This document shows, piece by piece, positions 41,474 through 52,114 of a DNA stretch of 64,000 nucleotides. How positions within the stretch are numbered: position 1 is the first letter of the stretch; each line of letters opens with the position of its first letter. The DNA comes from CAADGL01 sp964643885 (GTDB lineage Bacteria > Planctomycetota > Phycisphaerae > UBA1845 > Fen-1342), in the NCBI GenBank assembly GCA_964643885.1, contig CAZXUI010000012.1:13331-77330 (forward strand), read 5' to 3'. The position numbers and the translations under genes were made by a program. The notes below the pieces were generated by a model that searched no databases, had not been told where the DNA came from, and saw only the letters and a program-made list of their open reading frames with translations.

Positions 41474-43033
41474 TCAGATCTCGGTCGGCCCGTCGACACC
41501 GTCGCGGTAGACGATGGTGTAGAGGTCCTTGCGGCGGTCGAGCCAGGTGCGGACGGTTCCGCTCTGGCGGTGGCGGCGGAGCACCTCGACGTCGACGTCG
41601 TGAATCACGAGGGTCTCGATATTGGGCGTCGTTTCGGCGGCGATGGCGTCGCGGGCGAAGGGGAAGTCGGAGGGCGTATAGACGCCGGACTGGGCGTAGT
41701 GCACGTCGGCGTTCTCGACGAAGGGGAGGTTGCCGACGGTGCCGGCAGTGGCGACGTAAAGCTGGTTCTCGATCGCGCGGGCCTGGGCGCAGCGGCTGAC
41801 GCGCAGGTATCCGTAGCGTTCGTCGGTGCTGAAGGGGACGAAGATGATGTTGGCGCCTTTGGCGGCGGCGATGCGGCCGAGCTCGGGGAACTCGATGTCG
41901 TAGCAGATCAGGATGGAGATCTTGCCGCGGTCGGTCTCGAAGACCTCGACGCGGTTTCCGGGCGTCACGCCCCACCACTTGCGCTCGTTGGGCGTGATGT
42001 GGATCTTGTACTGCTTGCCGATCACGCCGTTGCGGCGGAAGAGGTAGGAGACGTTGTAGAGCTTGTCGTCCTCGACGGAGAACTGCGAGCCGGCGACGAT
42101 GTTGATGTTGTACTTGATGGCCAGGCCGCTGAAGAGATCGAGCAGGCGCGGGGTGTATTCGGCCAGCTTTCGGGCTGCGGCGCCGGGCCGCTTGACGCGG
42201 ATCAGCGAAAGAAGCTGCGTGGTGAACAGCTCCGGAAAGACGACGAAGTCGGAGCGGTAGTCGGAGGCGACGTCGGTGAAGAACTCGCACTGGCGCGAGA
42301 AGTCCTCGAACTCGCGGATGCGGCGCATCATGTACTGCACGACGCAGATGCGCACCAGCGAGACGGCGTGCAGGCGGCGGGTCGGGTCTTCGAGGAATTC
42401 CAGGTTCGTCCACTCGAGGAAGGTCGCGTAGCCGCGCGAATCGGAGTCCGAAGGCAGGTAGTCCGGAATCAGCCGCCGCAGCACGAAGCCGTTGGCGAGC
42501 TGCGTGGTGAGCACGGGGTCGTAGAGCTTGCGGCTCATGACCTGCTCGACGTACTCGCGGGCGGACATCTTGTCGGCGTGCTGGCCGTAGCCGGGGATGC
42601 GGCCGCCGATCATGATGCGGCGCAGGTTCTTGCGGCGGGCGAGTTCCTTGCGGGCGTCGTAGAGCCGGCGGGCGAGCTTCAGGCCGCGAAAGTCGGGGTC
42701 AACCATGACCTCGATGCCGTAGAGCGTGTCGCCGGCCGGGTCGTGATTGCGGATGAAGCCGCTGTCGGAGATCTCGCGCCAGTTGTGCCACTCGCTGTAG
42801 TGCTCGAAGTCGACGATCAGGTTGCTGGAGGAGGCGACGATCTTGCCGTCGACTTCGATGCAGAGCTGGCCCTCGGGAAAGATTCGAATCTGGCTCTCGA
42901 ACTGGTCGCGCGTCCAGCCCTTCATGCCGGGGAAGCAGCGGCGCTGAAGGTCGACCACCGTCTCGTAGTCGCGCAGGCGGAGCTGGCGAAGGTTGATCCG
43001 CTTTTCGAAGTCCTTGTAGTCGGAGATATCCAT
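41474..43033 (-). CDS. GNAT acetyltransferase fused to carbon-nitrogen hydrolase (nitrilase superfamily)
   Basis: A 519-residue fusion. Residues 1-215 are a GNAT fold ('LRQLRLRDYETVVDLQRRCF', 'YGIEVMVDPDFRGLKLARRL' with the acetyl-CoA-binding turn, 'GGRIPGYGQHA'). Residues about 225-519 are a nitrilase/amidase with the Glu-Lys-Cys triad intact: Glu268 ('FVVFPELFTTQ'), Lys343 ('KQYKIHITPNE') and Cys377 ('ISILICYDIEFPEL'). The architecture is like Bacillus YhcX. It could acetylate an amine and cleave an amide of the same or a linked metabolite. It lies between the radical SAM aminomutase and the transporter on the same strand, pointing to one pathway. Confidence 0.87.
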   Translation of the reverse strand: MDISDYKDFEKRINLRQLRLRDYETVVDLQRRCFPGMKGWTRDQFESQIRIFPEGQLCIEVDGKIVASSSNLIVDFEHYSEWHNWREISDSGFIRNHDPAGDTLYGIEVMVDPDFRGLKLARRLYDARKELARRKNLRRIMIGGRIPGYGQHADKMSAREYVEQVMSRKLYDPVLTTQLANGFVLRRLIPDYLPSDSDSRGYATFLEWTNLEFLEDPTRRLHAVSLVRICVVQYMMRRIREFEDFSRQCEFFTDVASDYRSDFVVFPELFTTQLLSLIRVKRPGAAARKLAEYTPRLLDLFSGLAIKYNINIVAGSQFSVEDDKLYNVSYLFRRNGVIGKQYKIHITPNERKWWGVTPGNRVEVFETDRGKISILICYDIEFPELGRIAAAKGANIIFVPFSTDERYGYLRVSRCAQARAIENQLYVATAGTVGNLPFVENADVHYAQSGVYTPSDFPFARDAIAAETTPNIETLVIHDVDVEVLRRHRQSGTVRTWLDRRKDLYTIVYRDGVDGPTEI

Positions 43034-43177
43034 GGTGCGTCACTCTCGTCTGGGGCGTCCCTCTCCGCCGCGACAACCGCGGCAGGGAGGCTCGTTCGAG
43101 ACATGCGGCGCGCCGCGCGGTCCGTGACGACTCCGCGGTACGCCGCCCGATTCGAGCGCTGGATCGTAGCTGCCCCC

Positions 43178-44599
<1,422 letters not shown>

Positions 44600-44758
44600 G
44601 GCCTTGCACCTCCGCGCCTGGCGTGTAAAGGTCAATCGCGGCACCTGCGGACTGGCGCGAAGCCCGGTCCCTGACGGCCGCACTCGTCCTGCCCCACGGG
44701 CGCACCGATCACCCTGTGAGCCAATCTCTCTATATGAAGATATCTCACATGAAGTTTT

Positions 44759-44777
44759 ATGTCAAGTAGCTTGACAT
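44759..44777. promoter_or_regulatory. Candidate MarR operator (ATGTCAAG-TAG-CTTGACAT)
   Basis: A perfect inverted repeat with 8-bp arms and a 3-bp centre, overlapping the marR start codon at 44776 and lying in the 176-bp divergent space before the aminomutase gene. This part of the intergenic region is notably AT-rich for the window (TCTCTATATGAAGATATC). A second short palindrome AGATATCT is at 44738-44745. Confidence 0.65.
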
Positions 44778-45381
44778 GAACAATCTCAAATGTACACTTG
44801 TTTACGTGGAGCAAGATTTCGTGGACACGGCCATCGCGCAATGGGCCCAAGAGCGGCCTGATCTCGATGCGACACCGCTGGGCGTGGTCAGCCGTATTCT
44901 TAGTCTATATAAGCACTTGGAAAGCCGAGCGGACGCGGCGCTGGCCGACTTCGGCCTCTCGCTCTGGCAGTTCGACGTGCTCGCGGCGCTGCGACGTTCG
45001 GGGCCGCCTTTTCGCCTCTCCCCCACCGACCTGATGAAATCCGTCACGCTCTCCTCCGGCGCGATGACGAACCGCATTGATCGCCTGGAAGAAGCAGGTC
45101 TGGTAAAGCGTGAGCCGGATCCGTCCGATCGGCGCGGTGTGCTGATCCGACTGACGGATCGCGGCCGGGAACTCGTCGATCGGGCCGTCGCGGCGCGGCT
45201 GGACGAGGCGCGCGAGTTTCTGGCGGTCTTCGATCCCGGTGAGGTCGCGACGCTGAGCGACCTGCTGCGAAAGCTCTCGCTGGCCGTTTCGCGGCGGCGG
45301 CGGCGGCGACGCCCGGCGGGCGAACCGGCCGCGGCGGGGCGGACCGTGACGGCGGCGGCCGGCTCTGAGCGCGGGGCGTAG
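44776..45381 (+). CDS. MarR-family transcriptional regulator
   Basis: A 201-residue winged-helix regulator. 'ALADFGLSLWQFDVLAALRR' and 'LSPTDLMKSVTLSSGAMTNR' form the recognition helix region, followed by 'IDRLEEAGLVKREPDPSDRR' and 'GVLIRLTDRGRELVD' (the wing), all classical MarR. The C-terminal 35 residues are an Arg/Ala-rich tail. The gene starts within an inverted repeat (44759-44777), so it is probably autoregulated and may also control the divergent aminomutase operon. The aminotransferase gene follows 79 bp downstream on the same strand. Confidence 0.9.
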   Translation: MNNLKCTLVYVEQDFVDTAIAQWAQERPDLDATPLGVVSRILSLYKHLESRADAALADFGLSLWQFDVLAALRRSGPPFRLSPTDLMKSVTLSSGAMTNRIDRLEEAGLVKREPDPSDRRGVLIRLTDRGRELVDRAVAARLDEAREFLAVFDPGEVATLSDLLRKLSLAVSRRRRRRRPAGEPAAAGRTVTAAAGSERGA

Positions 45382-45460
45382 GCGGCGATCTTCCGTTCCC
45401 ACTTGTCAGCCGCACGATCAGCGGACAAGCTGTGCGCCGGCCGCGAGCAAAGGTCCCGGA

Positions 45461-46753
45461 ATGGACGATCAACAACCCGTCAGTCTCAATCTCAACGTAC
45501 GAGGCATGGGCCAGTCGGCGACGCTGGCGATCAAGGACCAGTGCCGGGCGCTGCGGCAGCAGGGCCGGCAGGTCTACGACTTCGGCCTGGGCCAGTCTCC
45601 CTTCCCGGTGCCCGACTCGGTGGTCGAGGCGCTGCGCGAGGCGGCGCCGCAGAAGGACTACCTGCCGGTGCGCGGGCTGCCCGCGCTGCGCGAGGCGGTG
45701 GCGGCGTATCACCACAAGACCGACGGCGTCGAGTGCCGGCCGGAAGACGTGCTCGTCGGGCCGGGCTCGAAGGAGCTGATGTTCCTGGTTCAGCTTGTGT
45801 ATTACGGCGAGATTCTGCTGACGCCGCCGTGCTGGGTGAGCTACTGGCCGCAGGCGCGCATCCTGGGGCGGCGCGTGAGCCGGATGCACTCGAGCTTCGA
45901 GACGCGCTGGAACGTCTCGGCCGAGCAGCTCGATGCGTCGCTGCACCGGACGAACGACCGGCTGCGGCCGCGGCTGCTGGTGCTGAATTATCCGAGCAAC
46001 CCGACGGGGCTGACCTACAGCGAGAAGGAGCTGCGCGAGATCGCGGAGGTCGCACGGCGATATCAGTTGATCGTGCTGTCGGACGAGATCTACGGCCAGC
46101 TCCATTTCGAGGGCAAGCACGTTTCGATCGCGCGGTTCTATCCTGAGGGGACGATCGTCAGCTCGGGTCTCTCCAAGTGGTGCGGCGCGGGCGGCTGGCG
46201 GCTGGGGACCTTCACGTTTCCGCGGCAGCTCGGCTGGCTGGCCGATTCGCTGGCGACGGTCGCGAGCGAAACGTACACGTCGGTCAGCGCGCCGATTCAG
46301 CACGCGGCGATCCGGGCGTTTCTGCTGGAGGATGACGTGCAGGACTATCTGCGGCACGCGCGGCGGGTGCTGAGGGCGCTGGCCGCGCGAATCTGCCCGC
46401 CGCTGCTCGACGCGGGCATTCGGCTGCACGAGCCGGAGGGCGCGTTCTATCTGTTTCTGGATTTTTCGCCGCTGAAGGAGCGGCTGGCGGCGTGCGGCGT
46501 GACGGATGCGAATTCGCTGTGCGCCAAGCTGCTGGAAGAGACGGGTGTGGCCGTTCTGGCGGGAAGCGCGTTCGGCCGCTCGCGGGGGGACCTGAGCGCG
46601 CGGCTTGCGTTCGTGGATTTCGACGGTGCGGCGGCGATGCAGATCAGCCAGCAGTCGCCGCTCGACTCGCCACTGACGGCCGACGCGCTGAGCGAGTGCT
46701 GCGGCCATCTGATCGAAGGCGTGGAGCGCCTGGCGGCGTGGGCGCGCGGCTGA
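45461..46753 (+). CDS. PLP-dependent class I/II aminotransferase
   Basis: A 430-residue fold-type I aminotransferase. 'YDFGLGQSPFPVPDSVVEAL', 'DYLPVRGLPALREAVAAYH', 'LVLNYPSNPTGLTYSEKELR', 'IVLSDEIYGQLHF' and the Schiff-base lysine in 'SSGLSKWCGAGGWRLG' are all present. The C-terminal 'EPEGAFYLFLDFSPL' and an Arg near 'SARLAFVDFDG' complete the active site. Substrate is unknown; it lies downstream of marR and opposite the aminomutase/GNAT-nitrilase/transporter genes, so it probably acts on the same amino acid derivative. The C-terminal extension after about 390 is atypical. Confidence 0.87.
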   Translation: MDDQQPVSLNLNVRGMGQSATLAIKDQCRALRQQGRQVYDFGLGQSPFPVPDSVVEALREAAPQKDYLPVRGLPALREAVAAYHHKTDGVECRPEDVLVGPGSKELMFLVQLVYYGEILLTPPCWVSYWPQARILGRRVSRMHSSFETRWNVSAEQLDASLHRTNDRLRPRLLVLNYPSNPTGLTYSEKELREIAEVARRYQLIVLSDEIYGQLHFEGKHVSIARFYPEGTIVSSGLSKWCGAGGWRLGTFTFPRQLGWLADSLATVASETYTSVSAPIQHAAIRAFLLEDDVQDYLRHARRVLRALAARICPPLLDAGIRLHEPEGAFYLFLDFSPLKERLAACGVTDANSLCAKLLEETGVAVLAGSAFGRSRGDLSARLAFVDFDGAAAMQISQQSPLDSPLTADALSECCGHLIEGVERLAAWARG

Positions 46754-46769
46754 GACGTGGGCGAGGGAA

Positions 46770-49160
46770 TCAAGGAACGGGCTGCGGCACTCCGCGCGGC
46801 GGTGCGGCCTGGGCCGGCTCCTGCGGCGCGGCGATGTACTGCTCCAGGCCGCGCATGATCTTCTCGACATCCGCCTGACGGAGAACGAACGCGCGCTGCT
46901 TCTCGACCCAGCCGGCGCGGAGCGGCAGCTCGCCGGGGCGGCGCTGGGCGAGCTTGAGCGTGACCTTTCGGTCCTCGGTGAGCGTAAGCGTCAGCGTCGC
47001 CGGCGCGTCGGCGAACGCCGCCAGGGCCTGCTCGTCCGGGCCGTAGGCGATGAACTGCTCCGCCCGCATCGCGGCCAGCTCGCCCGCGAACTCGTCGAGC
47101 TTCGCCTTGGCCAGCGCGACGGTCGGATCGAGGACGTATTCCCAGCCGTCATCCACCCGCGCGAATTCGACCGTGCCGCCCGTCGAGTCGACGCGGATGC
47201 GCTGAACATCCTCGGCGGCGAAGTCGAAGAGCTTGCGCTCGATCAGCTCCTGCGTCAGCACGCGATAGACGGTCTCGTCGAGCTCGAAGACGTAGGGCGC
47301 GTCGTCCGCGCGCGCGTAGGTGACGTTCTCGCGGCGCGAGACGAGCAGCGTGTGCTCGGTGGTCTGCGCCGGCTGGGCGTCGGCGGGCTGCGACTCCGGC
47401 GCCGGCTGCGGGCCGGGCAGCGGGACCTCGGCGGTGAAGCGGATGGTGATCGCCGGCTGGTCGAGCCCGTAGGCGGCGAAATCGTCCCTGGCGACGACCT
47501 TGCGGGCACGCAGCCGGGCCAGATCGTTGGAGAGCTCGCGGGCGCTGACCGCGTCGGCCGGCGCGTCCGGCGGCTCAGACAGCTCCCAGCCGGCCGAATC
47601 GCCGCGCTGCAGAACGTAGCGGCGGCCGTCGCGCTCGAGCGTGACCGACCGGATCGCCGACGGCTGACAGTCGAAGATTTCGCGTGATCGAAGAGCCAGC
47701 GGCGTGACCAGCAGGCGCTGGGCCTGCTGCTCGCGGACGACCAGCAGACCGGATTGGCCGGCGACCTGCACGTAGGCGTTCTGTCCGCTGGCGGTGGGCG
47801 CGCCGATGCGCAGCTCGACCGGCTCGACGGAGCCCGAGGCGGTGAGCTTGAGGGTCGCGCGCGGCTGGTCGACGCCGGCGTCAGGAACGGTCGCCGGGTC
47901 GTCGATGAACTCGACGGCGCGCAGGTCCTCCACGGCGCGGAGCACGTCGCGGACGGCCTCGATCTCCAGCTCCGCCAGCTCGCCGCTGCCGCGCCACTGG
48001 TCCGCGGATTTCTCCAGCACGGCCGTCTGTCCGCCGGTCTGAATCTCCAGCCGGGTGACATCCTCCTGGCGGACGCGGGCGACGCGCGGGTCGCGCAGCT
48101 CGGCGAGCTTGGGCACCAGCTTGTCGACCTCGCCGGCCGGCAGCGTGGCGATCCAGGGCGCGCTTTCGGGCTTGACAAAGCGATGCTGCGACTGCATGTC
48201 GGCGTGCGCGCCGAAGAGGAACGTGTGCGTCTGCGTCTCGACGACGGGCTGCGGCGTGGCCGGCTCCTGGCCGGGCTGCGTCTGGGGCGCGACGAGCTTC
48301 TCGGTCTGCGTCGTGAAGGTCAGCTTCAGGTAGGGCTGGTCGAGGCCGAAGCGATCGAGCGAGGCGGGCGCGTCCTCGACAAACTCCGCGACGCGCAGGC
48401 GCGTGATCTGATTGAGCAGGTCGCGGACCTTCTGATTCTCGGCGTGGGCCCGGACGGGCGATTCGATGATCCAGTCGCCGCTGTCGTTGCGCGCGAACTG
48501 ATAGGTGCGGCCGTCGTGCACGAGCTCGAGCTTCCGCACCTCGCCGACGCGGACGCGCGAGAGCGACTTGGCGCGGTACTCGTCCGCCTCTTTGCTCGTC
48601 TCCTGCCGCAAATCGCGCCGCACGCTGTAGATCTTCCCGTCTCCGGCGAGCTGCACGTACGTATCGGCGCCCATGACGGCCTTGCGGCCGACGTTGAAGA
48701 CGTACCTCTTCTCCTGCTCGTCTGACTTGCCGATCAGCGTCACCGTGGCCACGGGCTTGTTCAGGCCGGCGTCGGCGGGCTTGAGCTCGGTCGAATCGCG
48801 GACCGACTCAGCCCGGAGGTTCAGAAAGGTGCTGACGATCGAGTTGACCATGTAGCCTTCGGTGTCGGCCTCGACCGGCTCAAGCATGCGCCAGGTGGCG
48901 GGCGGCGGCGGTGCGTCGGGCGACGTCGGCTCGGCCGGCAAGCGCTCGAAGACCAGCCGCGGCGCGTCGGTCCGCTCGATCTCGATGCGCGTGATCTCGT
49001 TCGGGTCCGGCTGCGGATCGAGGATGTTGCGCGGCCTGGCGGCGGCCGTGTCGGGCTCCGACTCCGCGTCGCCGGAGCGGACGTTGGGAGGAGTCATCCA
49101 CCAGAGCGCTGCTCCGATTGCGACCAGCACGAGCAGGACGATGGTCGTCTTGAAGTTCAT
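46770..49160 (-). CDS. DUF4340-domain membrane-anchored protein of a Gld-like ABC system
   Basis: A 796-residue protein with one N-terminal transmembrane helix ('TTIVLLVLVAIGAALWWMTP') and a long periplasmic region. That region contains several copies of a DUF4340-like unit: blocks such as 'ITRIEIERTDAPRLVFERLP', 'VRKLELVHDGRTYQFARNDS', 'VTRLEIQTGGQTAVLEKSAD', 'IRSVTLERDGRRYVLQRGDS' and 'VQRIRVDSTGGTVEFARVDD', each followed by a W-x-x-x-x-P strand. DUF4340 proteins are found next to GldA/F/G-type ABC genes, as here. Their function is unknown; a periplasmic scaffold or substrate-binding role is a guess. It is separated from the GldG-like gene by 167 bp containing a REP-type hairpin, so it may be on the same transcript or not. 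Confidence 0.82.
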   Translation of the reverse strand: MNFKTTIVLLVLVAIGAALWWMTPPNVRSGDAESEPDTAAARPRNILDPQPDPNEITRIEIERTDAPRLVFERLPAEPTSPDAPPPPATWRMLEPVEADTEGYMVNSIVSTFLNLRAESVRDSTELKPADAGLNKPVATVTLIGKSDEQEKRYVFNVGRKAVMGADTYVQLAGDGKIYSVRRDLRQETSKEADEYRAKSLSRVRVGEVRKLELVHDGRTYQFARNDSGDWIIESPVRAHAENQKVRDLLNQITRLRVAEFVEDAPASLDRFGLDQPYLKLTFTTQTEKLVAPQTQPGQEPATPQPVVETQTHTFLFGAHADMQSQHRFVKPESAPWIATLPAGEVDKLVPKLAELRDPRVARVRQEDVTRLEIQTGGQTAVLEKSADQWRGSGELAELEIEAVRDVLRAVEDLRAVEFIDDPATVPDAGVDQPRATLKLTASGSVEPVELRIGAPTASGQNAYVQVAGQSGLLVVREQQAQRLLVTPLALRSREIFDCQPSAIRSVTLERDGRRYVLQRGDSAGWELSEPPDAPADAVSARELSNDLARLRARKVVARDDFAAYGLDQPAITIRFTAEVPLPGPQPAPESQPADAQPAQTTEHTLLVSRRENVTYARADDAPYVFELDETVYRVLTQELIERKLFDFAAEDVQRIRVDSTGGTVEFARVDDGWEYVLDPTVALAKAKLDEFAGELAAMRAEQFIAYGPDEQALAAFADAPATLTLTLTEDRKVTLKLAQRRPGELPLRAGWVEKQRAFVLRQADVEKIMRGLEQYIAAPQEPAQAAPPRGVPQPVP

Positions 49161-49264
49161 TGCCGTTCAATCCTCCGAACCGAGCGCTGGTGATGTCCGT
49201 CGTAAGTACTGCATCACGGCTCAAAGAGCGCGGGGCACCGGTCGGACGCAGTTCGGGGCCAGTT

Positions 49265-49281
49265 GCGGGCGAGACGCCCGC
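49265..49281. repeat. REP-like hairpin GCGGGCG-AGA-CGCCCGC
   Basis: A perfect 7-bp stem with the same AGA loop as the GTACGGGCG-AGA-CGCCCGTAC hairpins at 12928, 12972 and 13160; a further family member in another intergenic space. Confidence 0.75.
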
Positions 49282-49327
49282 GCTGCCCATGTTGCGGGAC
49301 TACTCACCAATTGCATAACCAATCGCA

Positions 49328-51404
49328 CTAGCGGCGCCGCGCGAGCGCGACGCCGACGCCCACGGCCAGCGCAATCGCCGGCCAGATGCCGACCAGGAAC
49401 ACGCGCCAGAAGACGGCCGCCGGTCCCTCCTTCAATCTCTCGAGCCGCGGCACGTCGGCCGCACGGGCGCCGACGGAAATGCGGTTCGATTCGCCGGTCA
49501 GCCAGTGCAGGGCGTTGATGAACAACTCACTGTTCCCGGGGTAAAGCGTGTAGAGGACGAGTCCTCCGCCGGACGACGTCAGGCCGCGCGCCTGGGCGAG
49601 CTCGTCGGACGCGAACTGCTCGCTGCCGAAGACGACGATCCGGTCGCCGTCGCCGCGCGTGGCCGCGACGGCAATCGGAAACGGCGGGGCGATGTCCTCA
49701 TCGCGGCGCTTCGTTCCCTGCTCGACGCGCAGGTCCTGATTGATCACGCGGATGATGTCGGAGCTGGCCCAGACGTCCTCCGTTTCGGCCACGACCACGA
49801 CCGGCTCGCGCTTCACGTCGGGCGGCGGCGAGCCGGCGGGCCGCGTCGCAGCGCCGTCGGCCGGCGCCGACGCCGTGGCCGAATCGGCCGCTGCCTCCGT
49901 CCCGGGGGCGACGATCTCCAGCGGCGCCACCATGTACATTCCGAGCGGCAGGGCCTGGATCGGCTTGCCGATCGGGTGATCGGTCAGGCGAACGACTTGG
50001 CCGGTGAGCAGCGGCACGTCGCGGCGGACCGGCCAGAAGAAGCCGGGCTTCTGGGGGTGCGGAGTGAAGTGAGCGACCATGTACTCGCTCTTCACAGCGA
50101 TGCCCCACTGATCGCGGAGGTAGCTCGCGAAGGGATTGCCGCCGCTGACCATCGGCGGCGACCAGCCGGCCAGGAAGATCGCCATGCCCGCTTGGTCGAC
50201 CGCATCGAGGATCGCTTCGCGCTGCGCCGGCTCCAGGCCGCTCGGCGGNNNNNNNNNNNNNNNNNNNNNNNNNNNNNNNNNNNNNNNNNNNNNNNNNNNN
50301 NNNNNNNNNNNNNNNNNNNNNNNNNNNNNNNNNNNNNNNNNNNNNNNNCTGGGTGAGCTTCAGGATGGCCGACGAGACCGCCTGCTCGCCGGTGAATTCG
50401 CGCGGGTCTCCGTCGGCCGGCGCGGGCGCGTTCTGGTCCATGCGATAGGGCCAGACATCATCGAGCGCAAGCACCTCGGCGCCGTCGGCCGTCTCGACCA
50501 GGATGGTCTGCCCCTGGCTCAGGCGATCGTAGAGATCCTCGAGCTTGACGCGTTCGAGCCCCTGCATTTTGGAGAGCAGCTCGCCGACTTCGGTGAGCAG
50601 GGGTGCGAATCGGTCCTTGGCGGTTTTGAAATGGCGTTGCGTATCGGGCGAGATGCCCGGCAGCGACGCACCGTTCTGATACATCCACTCCTGGAGACCC
50701 TGCAAGACGGTCTGGATCGCAGTCAGATGGGCCGTGGCCGCGCCGGTCGCCGCTCCGTAGCGCGGGATCTCCTCCTGCTGGTACTCCTGCACCTCCTTGG
50801 CGGTCCGCTGGGCCTGCTGGAGCGCGTCGTCGAGCGAGCGCCGCAGGGCGGTGAGCTGCGTCGCGCCGGCCAGGGCGGGGTCCAACTGCGCGAGGCGATC
50901 GAGCTCGGTCAGCTCGGCGTTGATGAGCTCGGCGATGCGGGCGTTGAGCGCCGGGAACGCCTCGAGCGCTTCGCGATGCGGCCTGGTCTCTTCCTGGTAG
51001 ACGGGCTTGGAGGCGAGGGCCAGCAGCGTCTCGCGGACGCGGGCCTCGTCCCGGCTCGGATCGAGCATGCGGCCGATGATGCGGCCGCGCCCGGTGGTCT
51101 CGTAGAGCCGCAGCAGGTCGGCGACCTGGTCGAAGCGCTTCTCCTGGAGCGGGTCGATCTCCTTGAGGGCCGTCGTATACAGGCCGGTCAGCTTGACGTC
51201 GGTGTCGAGTTCCCGGATCAGGCCGATCGTCCGCGGCGAGAGGCTGTTGGCGCCGCGGCTGCTGACATCGACGCGGCCGCCGAAACGGCCCGCAGCCCAG
51301 ACCACGAGTGCGGCTGCGAGAAGGGCCAGCACGCAGGTCAGGACGACGTTGAGCCCGTAGACCAGCCGCCGCTTGCCGACATTCATTGCGGGCGCTATCG
51401 CCAT
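49328..51404 (-). CDS. GldG-like ABC auxiliary protein, interrupted by an assembly gap
   Basis: One gene split by 100 N at 50249-50348. The 5' part (51404 to 50349) starts 'MAIAPAMNVGKRRLVYGLNV' with a transmembrane helix, then 'NSLSPRTIGLIRELDTDVKL' and long helices, ending 'AVSSAILKLTQ'. The 3' part (50248 to 49328) holds 'GMAIFLAGWSPPMVSGGNPF', 'GDRIVVFGSEQFASDE', 'LFINALHWLTGE' and a C-terminal transmembrane helix. Together these match the GldG/ABC-type gliding-motility auxiliary family. The two parts are in different frames only because the gap is a fixed-length placeholder, so this is not evidence of a frameshift. ATG 51404 overlaps the permease stop by 10 bp. Confidence 0.8.
50249..50348. 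other. Assembly gap (100 N) inside the GldG-like gene
   Basis: Exactly 100 N, a scaffolding placeholder; the true length and sequence are unknown. Confidence 0.99.
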
Positions 51405-52114
51405 CGTCGCGACTCCAGAACCTTGATGCTCAGGAACAGGAAGACAACCGTGACCGCCAGGAAGAAGACGACTCCTTCGGTCGTGATCAGTCCCTGGTTG
51501 AACTGATCCAGGTGCTGGTTGACGCTGATGCACTGCAAGATCAGCCGCAGGGTGCCCTCGACGGTCTGCACGAAGTACGCCGCGAACCAGACGAAGAGCA
51601 TCAGCGGCACTGTGCCGATCACCCACGCGACGACCTGGTCACGCGTCAGGCTGCTGGCGAATACGCCGAAGGACATGAAGGCCATCCCCAGCAGCAGCAG
51701 ACCCAGGTAGCTCGAGAGCGACGCGCCGATATCCGGCCGGCCGAAGATCATCATCAGCACGAGGTAGATCAGCGTGCCGGCGAGCATGACGACGTAGAAG
51801 AACAGCGCCGCCAGGAACTTGCCGAGCACGAGCTGCACCTCCGTCACGGAGGCGGTCACGAGCGTCTCGATCGTGCCGCTGCGATACTCCTCGGCGATCG
51901 TGCGCATCGCGATCGCGGGGATAATGATGCTCAGCACGTAGGGCGTGAAGCGAAAGACCTCACGCAGCGTGGCGGGCTGGCCGGGGGCGAACGTGCCGGT
52001 AACCAGCACGATCACGCCCGTCAGCAGCAGGAAGCCCGCGACCACGATGTACGCGATCGGCGAGAAGAAGAGCGAGAGCAGCTCGCGCTGCATGATGGCG
52101 ACCGTGTTTCTCAT
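51395..52114 (-). CDS. ABC-2-type permease (GldF-like)
   Basis: A 239-residue membrane protein with six predicted helices. 'LLSLFFSPIAYIVVAGFLLL' opens it; 'MRTIAEEYRSGTIETLVTAS' plus 'VTEVQLVLGKFLAALFFYVV' is the characteristic ABC-2/GldF E-x3-G-T-x-E-x-L motif. It is the membrane channel partner of the ATPase encoded upstream (4-bp ATGA overlap) and precedes the GldG-like protein. Related GldA-GldF-GldG sets were named in gliding bacteria, but such transporters also occur in non-gliders, so gliding should not be assumed. Confidence 0.9.
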   Translation of the reverse strand: MRNTVAIMQRELLSLFFSPIAYIVVAGFLLLTGVIVLVTGTFAPGQPATLREVFRFTPYVLSIIIPAIAMRTIAEEYRSGTIETLVTASVTEVQLVLGKFLAALFFYVVMLAGTLIYLVLMMIFGRPDIGASLSSYLGLLLLGMAFMSFGVFASSLTRDQVVAWVIGTVPLMLFVWFAAYFVQTVEGTLRLILQCISVNQHLDQFNQGLITTEGVVFFLAVTVVFLFLSIKVLESRRWR

